64,000 nt of DNA from Carposina sasakii (Eukaryota; Arthropoda; Insecta; Lepidoptera; Carposinidae): assembly GCA_014607495.2 (NCBI GenBank), contig CP053175.1, forward strand, positions 310,001-374,000. The letters run 5' to 3'. Under the pieces are notes generated by a model. That model was not told the origin of the DNA. It searched no databases and saw nothing but the letters and a program-made list of their open reading frames with translations. Below are positions 32,480-46,100 of this stretch, piece after piece (the stretch's first letter is position 1; the number at the start of each line of letters is the position of its first letter). The position numbers and the translations under genes were made by a program.

Positions 32480-32755
32480 ATTATTATCATCATCATCAGC
32501 CTATTACAGTCCACTGCTGGTCGTAAACCTCCCCCAGGACACGCCACAAGACTGCCATGGAGGGTATTTGCCCATAGTCAACACGCTGGGCAGGCGGGTT
32601 GGTGACCGCAGTTTGTATTTGACTGAAGACTATGTTGTCAACACGGGAGGCGCTGCTGCACATCTCCCTTAATCGCCTCGTACGATACCCACGGGCAGAC
32701 ATGGGGTGGTACGAATTCTACTCTGCCGGCAACACGCGGCCGCGGCGCGAATTAT
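32480..32755 (-). repeat. Dispersed repeat D, reverse
   Basis: 'cagcctattacagtccactgctgg...ccaggacacgccacaag...gcccatagtcaacacgctgggcaggcgggttggtgacc...gggcagacatggggtggtacg...ctgccggcaac'. A near full-length reverse copy of the 58045-58315 family. Confidence 0.7.
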
Positions 32756-34130
32756 ATATTTATATTTAAATGATGTATCAATAAATAAAATTTATGACCA
32801 ATAGATTTTTTTAATAACATATTTTCACTAACAATCACCTATCAAAGTAAAAAATATAAGTAAAGTAAGTGTGGCGCGACAAAGTAGGGATTTTGATAAA
32901 TTTATATAGAAAACGATGCTCTACAACCTTGAAATTTATCACACAGCTGGCCAAAGAATGTGACTAGTCCCTGAAACTTTCGAATTTCAGATAATTATTA
33001 TGGATAAGTGTAAAAATTAACCTGAAAACCATTAAAAACGTGAAAATCGTACTCCCGCATTCTAACAACCGTGTCGTAAGTATCGAGAGTTATGAAATGA
33101 AATTTATCAAATAAGAAAACTAAAACTATAAAGCAGTTAGTAAATATATCCCTAATTTCTGCAAAAATACCACAAACTAGCCCAACTTTTGTGCTCAAAA
33201 TCTCCATACAAATTACTATGGAAAGAGGCCGTAGCTCGCGGCGATGAATCGAAAGAGGAAAAAAATCAGTCGGCCGCGTGCCTTCGGAGCAGGTGCACAT
33301 CGCTTTGCGTCGCATTGACAGATGACAATCGATTTGTGTACTGACACAAAATCAGTGCGCAATGGTACGGGCACTAATAAGAATTTTGCGAGAATTAGTT
33401 TTGAAATTGAAAGTACTCTAAACTTACTTAAAATTTATACTCTTACTGTGAATATGTACAATAATAAATGCATATAATGAAATTAGATAGTATGCAATGT
33501 ATTCGTATGTGTTCCTAATTTTTTCTGTGCGTCTCTGATTTGACCACTCTTAAATTTCGTTTTGTATTAATACAAACAATAATCATATTATTCTTATGTT
33601 TATTGACTAACATATTTAAATTACGTTTATTGTACAACATTTTTTATGTATGAATTACAAACTGATGGAAGCCCACGACTCCGTCCGCGTAAACTTTACA
33701 ATTCCCGTTATTTCCCCTGGGAATTTACAGAAATCCTTTCTTAGTGGACCACACCACACAAAAGGAAGCCACGGTCCAAATATCACGTTTCTAGCCTCAG
33801 TAATTTTGCTTCGGCGTTAGTTAGTCAGTCGGGAGTCCCGACTCGGGACGTATGTACTTATAATAGACTAGATGGCGCTGCCTTCGAAACAGAACGCGAT
33901 ATCGTTTCCTTTCTCGCTACATTGATAAGTTTTGTTTGAATGTTTTTCAACAACACGCTTAACGGCTAAAAAACGGATTTTGATGAAATTTTGCATTTTT
34001 TGCTGTCGATAGGCAATGCGTTTATTGCGTTGTGTCTGTCGCTAATAGATATTAGATATTTTGTTATAATAAAGTGAGATGAGGAGACAAAGCACTAAAT
34101 AGTATGTACATAGAACATCTGTCTACACAA
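32756..34130. other. Intergenic, no gene seen
   Basis: Mostly unique AT-rich sequence. A fragment 'gaagcccacgactccgtccgcg' (33666-33690) is a decayed Helitron-like end. Confidence 0.35.
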
Positions 34131-34234
34131 GGTGTTTTTTCGTTGCCACCATTTACAAGAGGTACTTACTCTATACATGAAATAAAGTAAGTTTATGCCA
34201 AAAAAATGCTGGGAATTTTCATTTTTTAGGCAAT

Positions 34235-34475
34235 CTTTATTCCGTTACTCTCATAGTCCGATGTGTCGGAAAGCCGACACGACCGGAGAGAGATCAGGCG
34301 CAGGACCAACGGTTTTACATACTTTCCGAGGCACGAGCTAAGAGTCAATATTACAACATTAACATCTGTACATGAAATAAATTCATTGGTACAGGCTCGT
34401 GATTGGGATCGAACTTACGTCTCGCGCTTGGAAGGCGCACGTCTTAACCACTGGGCTATCACTGCTTCATTCATA
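34235..34475 (-). repeat. SINE family C, reverse
   Basis: It holds 'agagatcaggcgcaggaccaacggttttaca', 'tgggatcgaacttacgtctcgcgc' (box B) and 'taaccactgggctatcac' (box A). It follows a fragment of MITE family 1 (34131-34225). Confidence 0.7.
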
Positions 34476-34486
34476 GTATAGCAACT

Positions 34487-34778
34487 AGTGGACGCCCGCG
34501 ACTCCGTCCGCGTGGACTACAGAAAAAAAACAAAATATCGAAATTATCCGGGATAAAAAGTAGCCTCTATGTTAAATGGAATCTGTCACAATATATTCCT
34601 GAAAACTGCATCGAAATCGGTTCAGCCGTTTCTGAGATTAACGTACACAAACGCACAGACAAAAATTCCAAAAAAACATTGTTTTGGGTACTATTGCGTT
34701 GATAAGTAAAGGTATTCCATAATATTTTTTCTTATATATCTTCCATGTACAGACAGCGATCCGTTACATTTTTATTAT
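34487..34778 (-). mobile_element. Helitron-like element fragment, reverse
   Basis: Starts ACTAGTGGACGCCCGCGACTC, then 'ggactacagaaaaaaaacaaaatatcg'. Its sequence matches 15172-15440 over most of its length. Confidence 0.65.
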
Positions 34779-34781
34779 ATG

Positions 34782-35118
34782 TGTGGGACATACCACAATA
34801 ATCAGAGGTACTAATTACGGCCCTGGACGATACAGACGCAAACACGTACTACGCCAGTCGAGACCCGCTACGCACGACGTTTCCACGCATCTCTTTGCCG
34901 CGAGCTTGCGCATTCCGCTAGTCGTAATATTATAATAGCTACCTATTTTACTTTCTATCTTTCTTCCTGTTTTCTTCTTCAATCTCGCTTATCGCTTGCT
35001 AGTGTTAAATTCTGTGACTTCTGTGAACTGTAATCTGTGTGTGTGTATGTGGACAATAAACCTAACTGTGAATCGAGTTTGGACTTATTCTTTAAAACTC
35101 CTGGTAGGTAACCCCACA
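34782..35118 (+). repeat. Candidate solo LTR
   Basis: A 337-bp segment with TGTGGGACAT at one end and AACCCCACA at the other. It has an AATAAA in the 3' third (35055-35060) followed by GT-rich sequence, as in a retroviral-type R/U5. Flanks TATG/TACG match at 3 of 4 bases. No second copy is in the window, so this rests on structure alone. It lies about 60 bp beyond the RhoGEF stop codon. Confidence 0.4.
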
Positions 35119-35179
35119 TACGAGTATGTATAGAAGATAGATATAGTGTAGTAGTATAGCAATATAGTGTAGCTAGTAA

Positions 35180-35379
35180 TCATAAATAGTAACCTTCGCA
35201 CTGTCTCCGCTCGTGTGTGACGGCCGCCTCCCCCCGCCCCGCGCCCGTCACCGCGCCCCGCCCCGCCCCGCCCCGCACCGCCGCCGTCGTACGTAACGCG
35301 GACAGTACAGTGCGCAGCGACGACACTAGCGACACCACCTCGGTACATAGCTCGAATGACGATTGTGATGGGAGGGACA
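35180..35379 (-). CDS. RhoGEF2: RhoGEF last exon
   Basis: Strong acceptor (ccttttccctcccacag). It encodes SLPSQSSFELCTEVVSLVSS and RTVLSALRTTAAVRGGAGRG, ending in TGA at 35182-35180. The Gly/Arg/Ala stretch comes from a CCGCCCCG repeat, so this end may vary between individuals. Confidence 0.75.
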
Positions 35380-38300
35380 CTGTGGGAGGGAAAAGGGTGA
35401 TTGATTAAAAATATACAGGGTGTTTGTGACAGCCAGGCAAATATTGATATCATGATTACAGACCATGATTCTGAGGTGGAAAACACTGAAAATTATCGCA
35501 GGAAAATCCCAAAATTTCCCTACATTTTTTTTTTTCGTATTTTCAGGAAAAAAAAATAGTTTAGTTCGTTTAATTAGCTCTTAGATATTGACCTAAAAAT
35601 AAAATTTTAACCGCAAGATGATTTTCAAAAAATAAGATGACCTCAAAAAGTTCAAATAACTGATCAACCCTAATGGAGAGTCACAAGTGATACAAAAAAC
35701 AGCAATGTGTCACACAATAACCAATAAGCCCATTTAATTAGTCACAGGATCGCCCAATATAATTGGCGCAGAGAGCAAAGATTACTGATAATAAAATCAA
35801 AAATACATTTCCTGTGAGTAATAACACTGTCGTATAACTCTACACAATGGTACTTGTTCAGCATTTCAGTATTCGCCTGGCTGTCACCCACACCCTGTAT
35901 GAGGAATGCGTACACGGCATAAGATCAGCTTTGCATTTGTTTGAGTGTACATAGATTAGTGAGGCATAGACAGCTCGTAAACGTGAACGGACAGCGGACC
36001 GTCGTTTGGCGGCCCGTTATCCGTTCGCGTCTACAAGCAACCTAAATTCTGGTACAAGTTACGTAATCAAGAGGTAGCTTTACATTTACGTAGCTGACCT
36101 GTGGGGTAAGCACAAACCTTTTTACGCGGCGTAACGCTAGCGACTCGCTAGCAAAATCTATGTGATTTGACAGTTGGACGATAGCGTTACGGACTATCGA
36201 GAGGTTCGTGCTTACCCCTCTGTATATACAGGGTGTAACAAAAAGGGTATGTTAAGCGAAAAGTTATGTAAATAGCCCACTGTAGAGAACCTGTCCACAA
36301 AATTTGAGACCCGAAATCACATGTTTATTTTTCCTGATAGTATGGAGAATTTTTAAATATCTCAGGAATTTTCATACAATTAAAAAAAAAAAAATGTGAT
36401 TTCGAGTCTCAAATTTTGGAAACAGGTTCTCTATAGTGGGCTATTTACATAACTTTTCGAAGAAGAAGTCGAAACGACATAATACTTTTCAAGATTGTTT
36501 ATACAAAATAAATACGTTCTTTAGGAATTTTCTGTAGTCTCTAATTTTGGAAGTAGACTTTTAACAGTTGTCTATTTTCATAGTATTACGCTTAACATAC
36601 TTTTTCTGTTACACCCTGTATACAAAATACCATATTTACTTGTCTACGACTACGACAACTATACGACTATATGTCACCATCGATTCATGTCCAAACAACA
36701 ATAATACGGCACGAGCCTACCTCCGCTGTACACTCACACAATCTCTCTGCACTGGCGGTGAGTGTCCTCTCGTCCTCACCGAGTCGCAACACCTCGAACG
36801 AGGAGTCTGTCTCCACACCGTCGGAGGTGGGGGGCGGTAGTGTCGCTTCCGGACGCTCGCCTGAAATATATCGTAATTACCTTCATTATTTTCTTAAGTA
36901 ACCAGATTAAGTAACCAGTATGTTAAACGAAAAGCTATGTAAATAGCCCACTATAGAGATCCTATTTCCAAAATTTGAGACTCGAAATCACATTTTTATT
37001 TTTCAAGTTTGTATGGACATTCCCGAGTTGTTTCGGAATTCTTCATACTATCTGGAAAAATAAAAATGTGAATTTCGCTTAACATACCCTTTTTGTTACA
37101 CCCTGTATACTGTTCATACATATAGACACGGCTGTATTTCTGTAATAGGGTAGCTAGGCAGGACTGCAGGTTCATAAAAATCACTAGAATACATCGACTG
37201 CATCTCTTTCCGTGCATGTCGTAAGGGTCGACTAAAGAATTCAGAAGCTCTCTCTCAGGCGATGAGCTAGTGAATTTTCATTGACCCCAGGGCTAATGAC
37301 TATATGCAGTAGCAGAGCCGAAGCAATGCGATAGCGAAAATTGCGAATGACACACTATATTTCTTCGGGTCTGTTACTGCAAATTAGGCTATTTACATAG
37401 CTTTTCCCTTAAAATACACCCTTTCTGTTACACCCTGTATACATACATATACACTCACCGTGCCTGTGTCTGCGGACGCGACACGTGTCGCAGTGTCCAC
37501 GTGTCTCGGGTAGCGCGGCACCACTCAGTGACAGCGTCTTGTTCGCTAACTCCGTTAGCTGACTCACTGGGAAATACGAGTGTATTTATGTTAAAACCAG
37601 TGATCAAAAATGGACAAAAAAATAAAAAGTACATATTAAAAAAATATTATTTTTTAAATTTACATCGTTTACCAGCATTTTTTTGGCATAAACTTACTTA
37701 TTACTTATTATTATTTTATTACTTATTTTATTTTAATAATAACTTTAAGGATCACTTAGTACTTTAAAAAGTACTTGCCTTTTAAGTGCAAAAGGAAAAC
37801 ATTTCGAGTTTTTTAAATATATTTTTTGAAGATTTCTTTTAGCTATTACATGAAATATTATTACATACATAGGAATATAAAGGATGTTTTTGTCATCAAC
37901 ATTTGCAAATACTAAGATTTTTCTTCGTCATCAGGAATATAATTTTTCATGAAATCATAATTGGGAAGTGTCTGGTTTCCCAGATACTCATATCAAGAGC
38001 CAAAGTTGAGACGCGTGTAACAAACATATTTCTAATAAATATCTATTAAAAAACCAACTCGAATATTTGAGGCCATACATTATGCGCAACCACCGTTTCC
38101 CAGTATTTTTTGGCATAAACTTAGGTACTTTGATGCAACCAAAAATAACACCCTTAGTTAGTTACTAGACATTTTATGGATTGTCCACTATCACATCATT
38201 TAGAAATGTAGCAGGACCAGTGTTTAAAGGCTGATATCTCGCAGGTAACTAACCAAACGCTTGAATAAATACTTAACTTTTAAGCAAAAAAAACAGAATT

Positions 38301-41300
38301 ATTTTAGCTATAACTTTTTCACACAATGATTTGAGAATAATCCCTGTAGTAACAATTTGATAGTCATAAAAAGAGCTTTCCAACTATATACGTCCGTTAT
38401 TGGTCGGTGGGGACACATCCCATACATTTTTGCCCATCATCCTTTATCTTGATCCATTTGCGAAATTTCTCAAAAAATCTTTAATGTAAATATGATGCAA
38501 ATGATGTTGTATGTTGTTAGATGATCTATAACGATAATAAACATTGGGGTCGATTCCGGCAGTCACACTTTGACGGCCGATTGGTGTAGTTGGTAGTGGC
38601 CCTGCCTGCGACGCCATAGGTCCTGGGTTCGAATCCCGGTAGGTGCAAACATTGATGTGATGAATATCGATGTTTGTTTCCGAGTCATGGTTGTTTATAT
38701 ACTTATCTATGTATTTATGTACCGTTGCTTAGTACCCACGACACAAGACCTTAGGGATCTTAGTGTGGGACTAGGTCAATGTGTTGTGAAGTGTGTGAAT
38801 ATTTATTATTTATTTACTTAAACCTAAACCTAATCTTAGTCAGGTCTATCTCTCTCCGTTCTTAACATAAATGGCTGAGAGAGAAAAGGACAGGTAGGAC
38901 TAAATTTACGTTTTTGGTATATAAGTGTGACTGCCGGAATCGACCATATTATCTAGTCTCTATTCACAGAGACATAACACACTTTACCCAGTCCCACACT
39001 AAGATCCCTAATATCTTACACACGTACATAAATTTACAGAAACACCTTGATTCGGAAACAAATAACTATATTCATCAATGTTTCCAGGGATCGGAAACCA
39101 GGACCTATAGCGTAGTAGGCAAGGTCACCAATAACTGCGCCAACCAATCATCTATGATGATGATATAAAGTTTATATATATATATAAATATATATTATAA
39201 GCTCACTCTGTGTCTCGGCGGCTAGCAGCAGCTGGTGTAGGTCGGGAGAGTCCACACTGTTGCTGCGATGTGTGCCGAGCTCACTCGACATGTCTGCACA
39301 GAGATTTATTTATATATGTACATATAAGGTGTCAGAGGGTGGGAACATAAAGGGATTCTCGGACCTATGTGGCTCTCTTCAAGGGCCAATATTTAGTTAC
39401 AATGTGGACCACCTTTTATTGTACTAAGAGGTTTTTTTTATTCTAATTATCTCGGATTAAAGGCAAGAGAAACTATGCCCATACAGCCAGGGGACAGATT
39501 CTGCGTTCACTCTGGAGATTATGCGTTTCCTAAAAAATCATTTGGATTCCTAGATAACATTGCGATTCATAAAGCTATGGCTGTATAGTTTCTTTGTTTG
39601 TTTGGTTGTAATGAATAGCTAAAAAATCATTTACAAGAAACGCATAGGCTATAAGAATTTCCCGATATCCCACGGGAAGGCGACCAACGGGAAATATTTA
39701 TACATATAGCTTCGGGCCTAGATAACATTTGAAATTCCCACGGGAAGGGGACAAACGGGAATTCGTTAATATAATTGAAATCGGGCATATATGTTCATCT
39801 ATCATAAATTCATAGTTTTTACGAAAAGCTACATGAGCAATGGCTGTAGGGACTGCGAGGACACTAGAACTTTCTTTTTACCTCCCATGATTTACTACTA
39901 AGGGGACAAAGTATAATAACAGGATATCCACAAAAGCGCACATCTAAAAAACAGGATTCCACAAAAGCGCCACCTAGTGGCGACTCACTCGTTGTGGCCC
40001 CCATTACATGACAACCAGGCAAACACTGTACCAAAGACTCTGGACTGTTTGTTGTTAATTTCATCTTACATCTAATCTACATTTTAAAAGAGAGGTGAGA
40101 GTTTAAGAGAGTGAGAGGTATAGGGTTTCGGTAAATCTTATATATAAAAATCTCGTGTCACAATGTTAGTTGCCATACCCCTCCGAAACGGCTTTACCGA
40201 TTTTTATGAAATTTTATAAACATATTCAGTAGGTCTGAGAATCGACTACCGTCTATTTTTCATACCGCTAAGTGAAAAAAAAAACAGTACATATATTACC
40301 TGTCTCTTCCTTAATGTTTTCACTGTGCTATTATCTGATATAGTTTGAATAGGTCACAATATAATGTTTGTATGTATTGTATGGATAAATTAGTATGTAG
40401 TAGTATTATAAATATATATTTTATTATATATATGTATAATTAAGTATTGTTATTATTTAGTAAATATATTTATTTTGTGTTAAGTTTATTTATATTTTTA
40501 TACGTGTGCACATATGATATTCCTTTTATATATTATAAAATTTTCTTTGTACTTAATGGTTTGCTGGAAGAAATCTCTTTTAGAGATAAGCTCGCCTTTG
40601 TACTATTTCTTTTACAACTTACTGTCTATGATAAAATTTTATGTGTACAATAAAGAATACTAAGAATAAGTACATACCAACTTGTCCCAGCGTGTCAGCT
40701 AATGCCATATCAGCAACATGCGTGTAGTTGTCGCTCGGAACACGTAGCATCCTTCCCACGAGCGACACTTTAGCGCGTAATGCCGATACTATCGTGTCGT
40801 CCAGTCGGGACAGACGCTCTGTGGGAGGACGGACTTGTTTGTAACAGGTAATGGAGACATTTTAATGTAAACTATAGGTTGTTTATATTTTTGTCATGTC
40901 GCCTTTTCGCATTAAAAGTATATAGTTTTGAAAAATCTTCGAAATCGAGATAATATTTCATTGAGATTTAACATCGTCAAGTGAATTAGTTAAAGCAATC
41001 TCCTGTATTCAGTGCAATGTCAAAAGGCGATATAAATGATAAAATCAATATCCACAGGGGAAGCTTACGTCCAGTAGTGGATTGCAATAGGCTGATATAA
41101 ATCAAAATGATTTATGACAGGAACTAACAACATAACTTCTTTATTTTTTACGCTCCGTAATGCTTAAGTTGAAGTTTAGGGGCTTTATGGCCACCAACGT
41201 GGAATTAATAACGGTTATGATAGCTGTAACACATTCACTGCTGGCAGATTTTCTAATCATCGATAAACGATATCAGCTTAAAGCCTACTTCCAGGACGTA

Positions 41301-43092
41301 AATAAACGTCGGCAACACCTCTAGAAAACCGCACGACAGTTAATGTGTAAAGACGACATCTAGGAGAACTGCTAAAATCAGACGTATGTATGTATACAAG
41401 GTCTATCCAAAATTCCAATTGTATTCCATACAATCTCGAACAATTACTGCACTGAAATGTATGAAACAGCTGATTTTTAAAAATATATTTCGGAGTCAGT
41501 CCCATAGTGAAAGTTGTTTCTTTTTACCTACCTAGTTCCTAGACCTATACATCGCAGTAAGCTCACCTTGGCAGGTGTGCACTCTCTCCGCATAGTGTGT
41601 CTCCGCGGGCGCACACACATCCGCCGTCTCGCTCGCACGCGGGGGGGCGGGGGGGTGCGTGCTCACACTGCCGGTGGCGGGGCGCCGCGCTCTGCGGGGG
41701 GAGGGGGAGGGGGGGGTATTAAGAAAACTAATAGAATTCAGGTAGGACTCGCGCACAAAAGCCCATACCGTTATTTATACTCGTATTAAAACATGTGTAA
41801 TTTATGACATGAAACCCATGACAACAAATAAGTAATTCAATTGACTGGGCAAATGGGGGATTGTAATTCCTTCAAAGTGATTCCTATTCTGCAAATAGTA
41901 TCTATTGCCCGCGATTCAGTCCACGTAGACTGTACTAACAAAAGGAATATGTTAAGTAAAATGCTATGAAAATAGCCCAGTACAAAGAACTTATTATGAA
42001 TAGATCCGAAATCTTATTACAATCTTAAAAAATAAACATATGATTTCGAATCTCTAACTTTGTGGAAAGGCTGTCCTATAATATTTTATAATAACTTACT
42101 TCATATGTTTCTCCTTTTCTTCCTTTTCTTCATCTTTCTCCTCTCTTTCCACTGATTCCTTCTCCCTCTCCACGGATTGTGCGTCTCTTTCTTTCTCCAC
42201 TGATTTCGTATCTCTATCCTTTTCCCTCTCGACAGAGCTTCGTTCGACGGACGCTCTGTCCTTGTCGCTCTCCACTTCGTCGTTGGGTAATGACTTTTCG
42301 GACGCGTCCGATGGGTTTCTAGATACGTTTACGCCTGGAAAGTTTAAAATAATAAATATAATAAAATAATAAAATATTTGCAAATATGATTCTGACAGTC
42401 ACACTTAAACGTTAACCTAATTTAGGTATGTCCCTCTCCGTTCTCAACATAAGTAGCTGAGATAGACAGGGACAGGTAGGACTAATTTTACGTTTAGGTG
42501 CAACTGTGACGGTAACAATCGACCATAATAAATAACCGCGTTATTACAAAAATCTTCTCATTTTTAGGATAAAATTAGTCTACTTTCGACAGGCGTTTCG
42601 TTAATTTTTCAGTTAAAGTTTAATGTCATCAAAATATGTACAATTTTTAACGCGGTTCTATAATGATATCCAATGATATCCTGCCTGGTCAAAAGATACG
42701 AATACACAATATTGTAGTCAGGATACGAGTCGTATAATCCCACAGCTACGTTTTCCACGACAACAGATGCAAATAATCTCCAATCTGACAAGGCCAGCTT
42801 ATCGCCTAAGAGAGTCAAAAATTGCATTCAATAATATAATTACTTTTAAATGTCCAATAAATGGCATAACTTAAATGGAGCTTGAGCAAGGATATTCCTC
42901 TTAAACTATGTTTTATATAATACCTCCAATGCCTTAATTCGGAACTAAAATTTTTGGTATGCAGTAACACAGATAATGTCATTCACATAGTAACTAGCGC
43001 CATCGTCCATAGGAGTTATACGGTGAAACGCAGTTTAAAAATATCTCTTGTGATATGCCTGCGTACTTTTTGAGAAATAGAGTAAGCAAGGT

Positions 43093-43155
<63 letters not shown>

Positions 43156-46100
43156 TGACGTACCTGCGTCGTCAGCATGCGCACGCGCCTTCACCTCCGA
43201 CAACTCGGCCAGCGGAGACTGCTGGATGTGACGAGCCCAACTGACGACAGACGAGGCTTTGTTATACTCGTAATTATAACATGCACATGCGGCTTAACTA
43301 AGAGCCCGCTGCAGATGTACGACGCTCATTTGTTAACCTCATTAAAAAGAGGCAACCTTATACCATAATAATCAGAAGAGAAATAGCTTTCTTTTGATAT
43401 ATTAATCAATGACAGAACATAAGCGCAGAAAGGGTATATAAGTTAGAAAAAAGCTGAAAAATCGTTACATCACAATCGGAATTTAAAAATAACAGAATCA
43501 CAGTTAATAATAAAAAGATATTTTTTTTCTCAAATTTAAGACTTACCAAACAAATTATAAAATAAAAAACATGTATACTCACATAGCGAACTCGTTGGCA
43601 GTATTAGCAGAAAGTTCATGCATCTGCACTTTGTTGATGTTCATCAGGAAGAACGTGTTACGAACCGCTGCGTTCGGTCGAAATATCACTTTGTCCCTGC
43701 GAATTAATAACACAGATTATGTAGTCATTCACATTGTAACTAGCGCCATCATTTAAAGGTATTATTTGGTTAAAATGCACTCGAATTATTTTATCCTAAA
43801 GTCGGTTTCAATATGCGATGGAATGTAATATAGTCAATTTTAACTGTCACGTTTAAACCTAAACTTAAGATTAGTCCAAGATGTCCCTTTTCTGCCCCAA
43901 TCATTTATGTTAAGAATAGGGAGAGATAGACCTGTCTAATTTTAAGTGTAACAGTCAGTATATTACCATTCCCACTGTGTAATATAACATATTATGTCCC
44001 AAACTGTAAATATTATATTACACAGTGTGAAAAGTCGACTTAACAGGAAAACAGAAAGCCACGCCCGTGACTAGTATCAAACTTACGACGCTCGCTTGGG
44101 GAAAGCGTACGCATTCCACTGGGCTATCAACGCATGAAATGCACTCCAGTTATGAGTAAAAATGAAAACATAAAACAACGCCATCTATCGTCAGCCCACA
44201 CTCACCACTTGACGACCGGCGACAACACTCCCGCGGCGTGCGGGATCGGTTTCAACACGAAGCGTTCCCCCTCACGAGACAGCAGCACCAGCGCGTCCTC
44301 CATCAGCAGTGCCTGAGGAGTGTAGAGGGAGGTGGTGATATCACACTAGTATTATAAAGCAAATGTGCATAAAATAACGTTTTTGGTTGTGGTTTAGCTT
44401 TGGTAAATAAGTAACTTTTGCGCGATTGCCCTTCATCGTAGCGTATCATAGCGTTAGACGACCTCCGGCGAGAGGGACCGATAACTTATAGAGGGCGGCT
44501 GTAGTGACTGCATGACGGCCACGGGAGATCGAGCCGTGTGGCTGCCCTGGTGGAGGCAGCAGTCCAGAAGTGGAGTGCATTATGCTGATGTGATGATGTG
44601 GGTTCCTCCCTGGGGAAGATACTCCCCGCACTCCCCGCACACACCTGCAGCGCGGTCCGCTTGGCGTCGTGCCTGACAGACAGCTCCCCCTCGTGCCGCA
44701 GCACTCCCCGCACTCCCCACACTCCCCGCACACACCTGCAGCGCGGTCCGCTTGGCGTCGTGCCTGACAGACAGCTCCCCCTCGTGCCGCAGCACTCCCC
44801 GCACTCCCCACACTCCCCGCACGCACCTGCAGCGCGGTCCGCTTGGCGTCGTGCCTGACAGACAGCTCCCCCTCGTGCCGCAGCACTCCCCTCGTGAGAT
44901 CGACTCTGCGTAACTCCTCGAACTCTTGTCTCAGCTCGCTCGGCACGCGGACCTCTAGCTTCGACTGGATCCACTTCAACCTGAAGAAAACATAGAGATT
45001 TATACTTGATGATTGTTTTAAAGCCGTTTTGTGAAATGGATGGTGAAGCAGAACAGCCGGAGTAATCACACATTTCTGAATCTGCCTGAAGGAAATGCAC
45101 AGAATAATAGAGATTCCTACCCATCCTCTAACTAAATCGACACATCATCGAAATGGATCGAAATGGTTAAAAATATTACAACCAGTGTGTAACTTCGATT
45201 ACATCCATATTTACCTACATACCTATACAATAAAGTAAAGAAAGAAGATACACATTCTATCCCAAAAATAGAATAAACTTTAAGACCATGTTCTTGTTCC
45301 CGTAATACTCGTAATACCCACAAGTTAAGACGTGCGCTTTCCAATAAGTTCATACCCAGTCACGGGCCTGTACCACTGAATGTATTTTATGTACATATGG
45401 ATTTTAATATTAATATTGTTATTTAATATTATATATATTTTACTATTTAGATAGACCAATTTATAACTTTAAATGAAATAACAAAGCCAATAACAGATCC
45501 ACACTTATAAAAGCATTGTGAAAACTATTCAGCCACTAATGTACACACAATTCGTATCAGAGTTCCACAAAACGCATGAATCTTATCAATAACATATAAA
45601 AACAATTGGGACACTAATACAGGGTGATTTTTCGTCAACGTTCCCGAAAACTACGGAATCTCCTCATCATCACGATCATTTTTCTCCATGGAAAAATACC
45701 TGGGAAGTGTCTGGTTTCCAAAATATTAGGGTCCAAAGTTGAGTAAATAGACTACGTTTTTCTGCATAAATGCACATAGACGCGTGTAGCAAGATTTTTT
45801 CACGAAAAATAATTAATATGTCTATAAAAAAACTAACATAAACACTAGACACTATAAATTCGCACGATCAAGGAATTTAAAAAAAAAATCATTTTTTTTC
45901 CCAGCATTTTTTTTGGCATAAACTTACTTTATTTGATGTATAGAGTACGTACCCTTCGTTAATGGTGGCCACAAAAAAACACTTTCCAATGTCAGCTTGA
46001 AGTGTGAACGTCATTTTGTCGCGAATTTTGACATTTAGGCGTCATAAAATGCGCGACATACGTGAGTCGCGGACGCCATGCTACTGGTGCAGGTACAGGC

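Noticed and set aside
35217..35408. A + strand ORF with coding-like composition (MTAASPRPAP...).
   Set aside because: It is the complement of the last RhoGEF exon. The - strand has a strong acceptor and correct phase, while the + strand ORF has no neighbours.
44446..45069. A 207-aa ORF on the - strand across the 91-bp array.
   Set aside because: Only its first part is exon 7. The rest reads the repeat units in three successive frames and runs past good splice donors.
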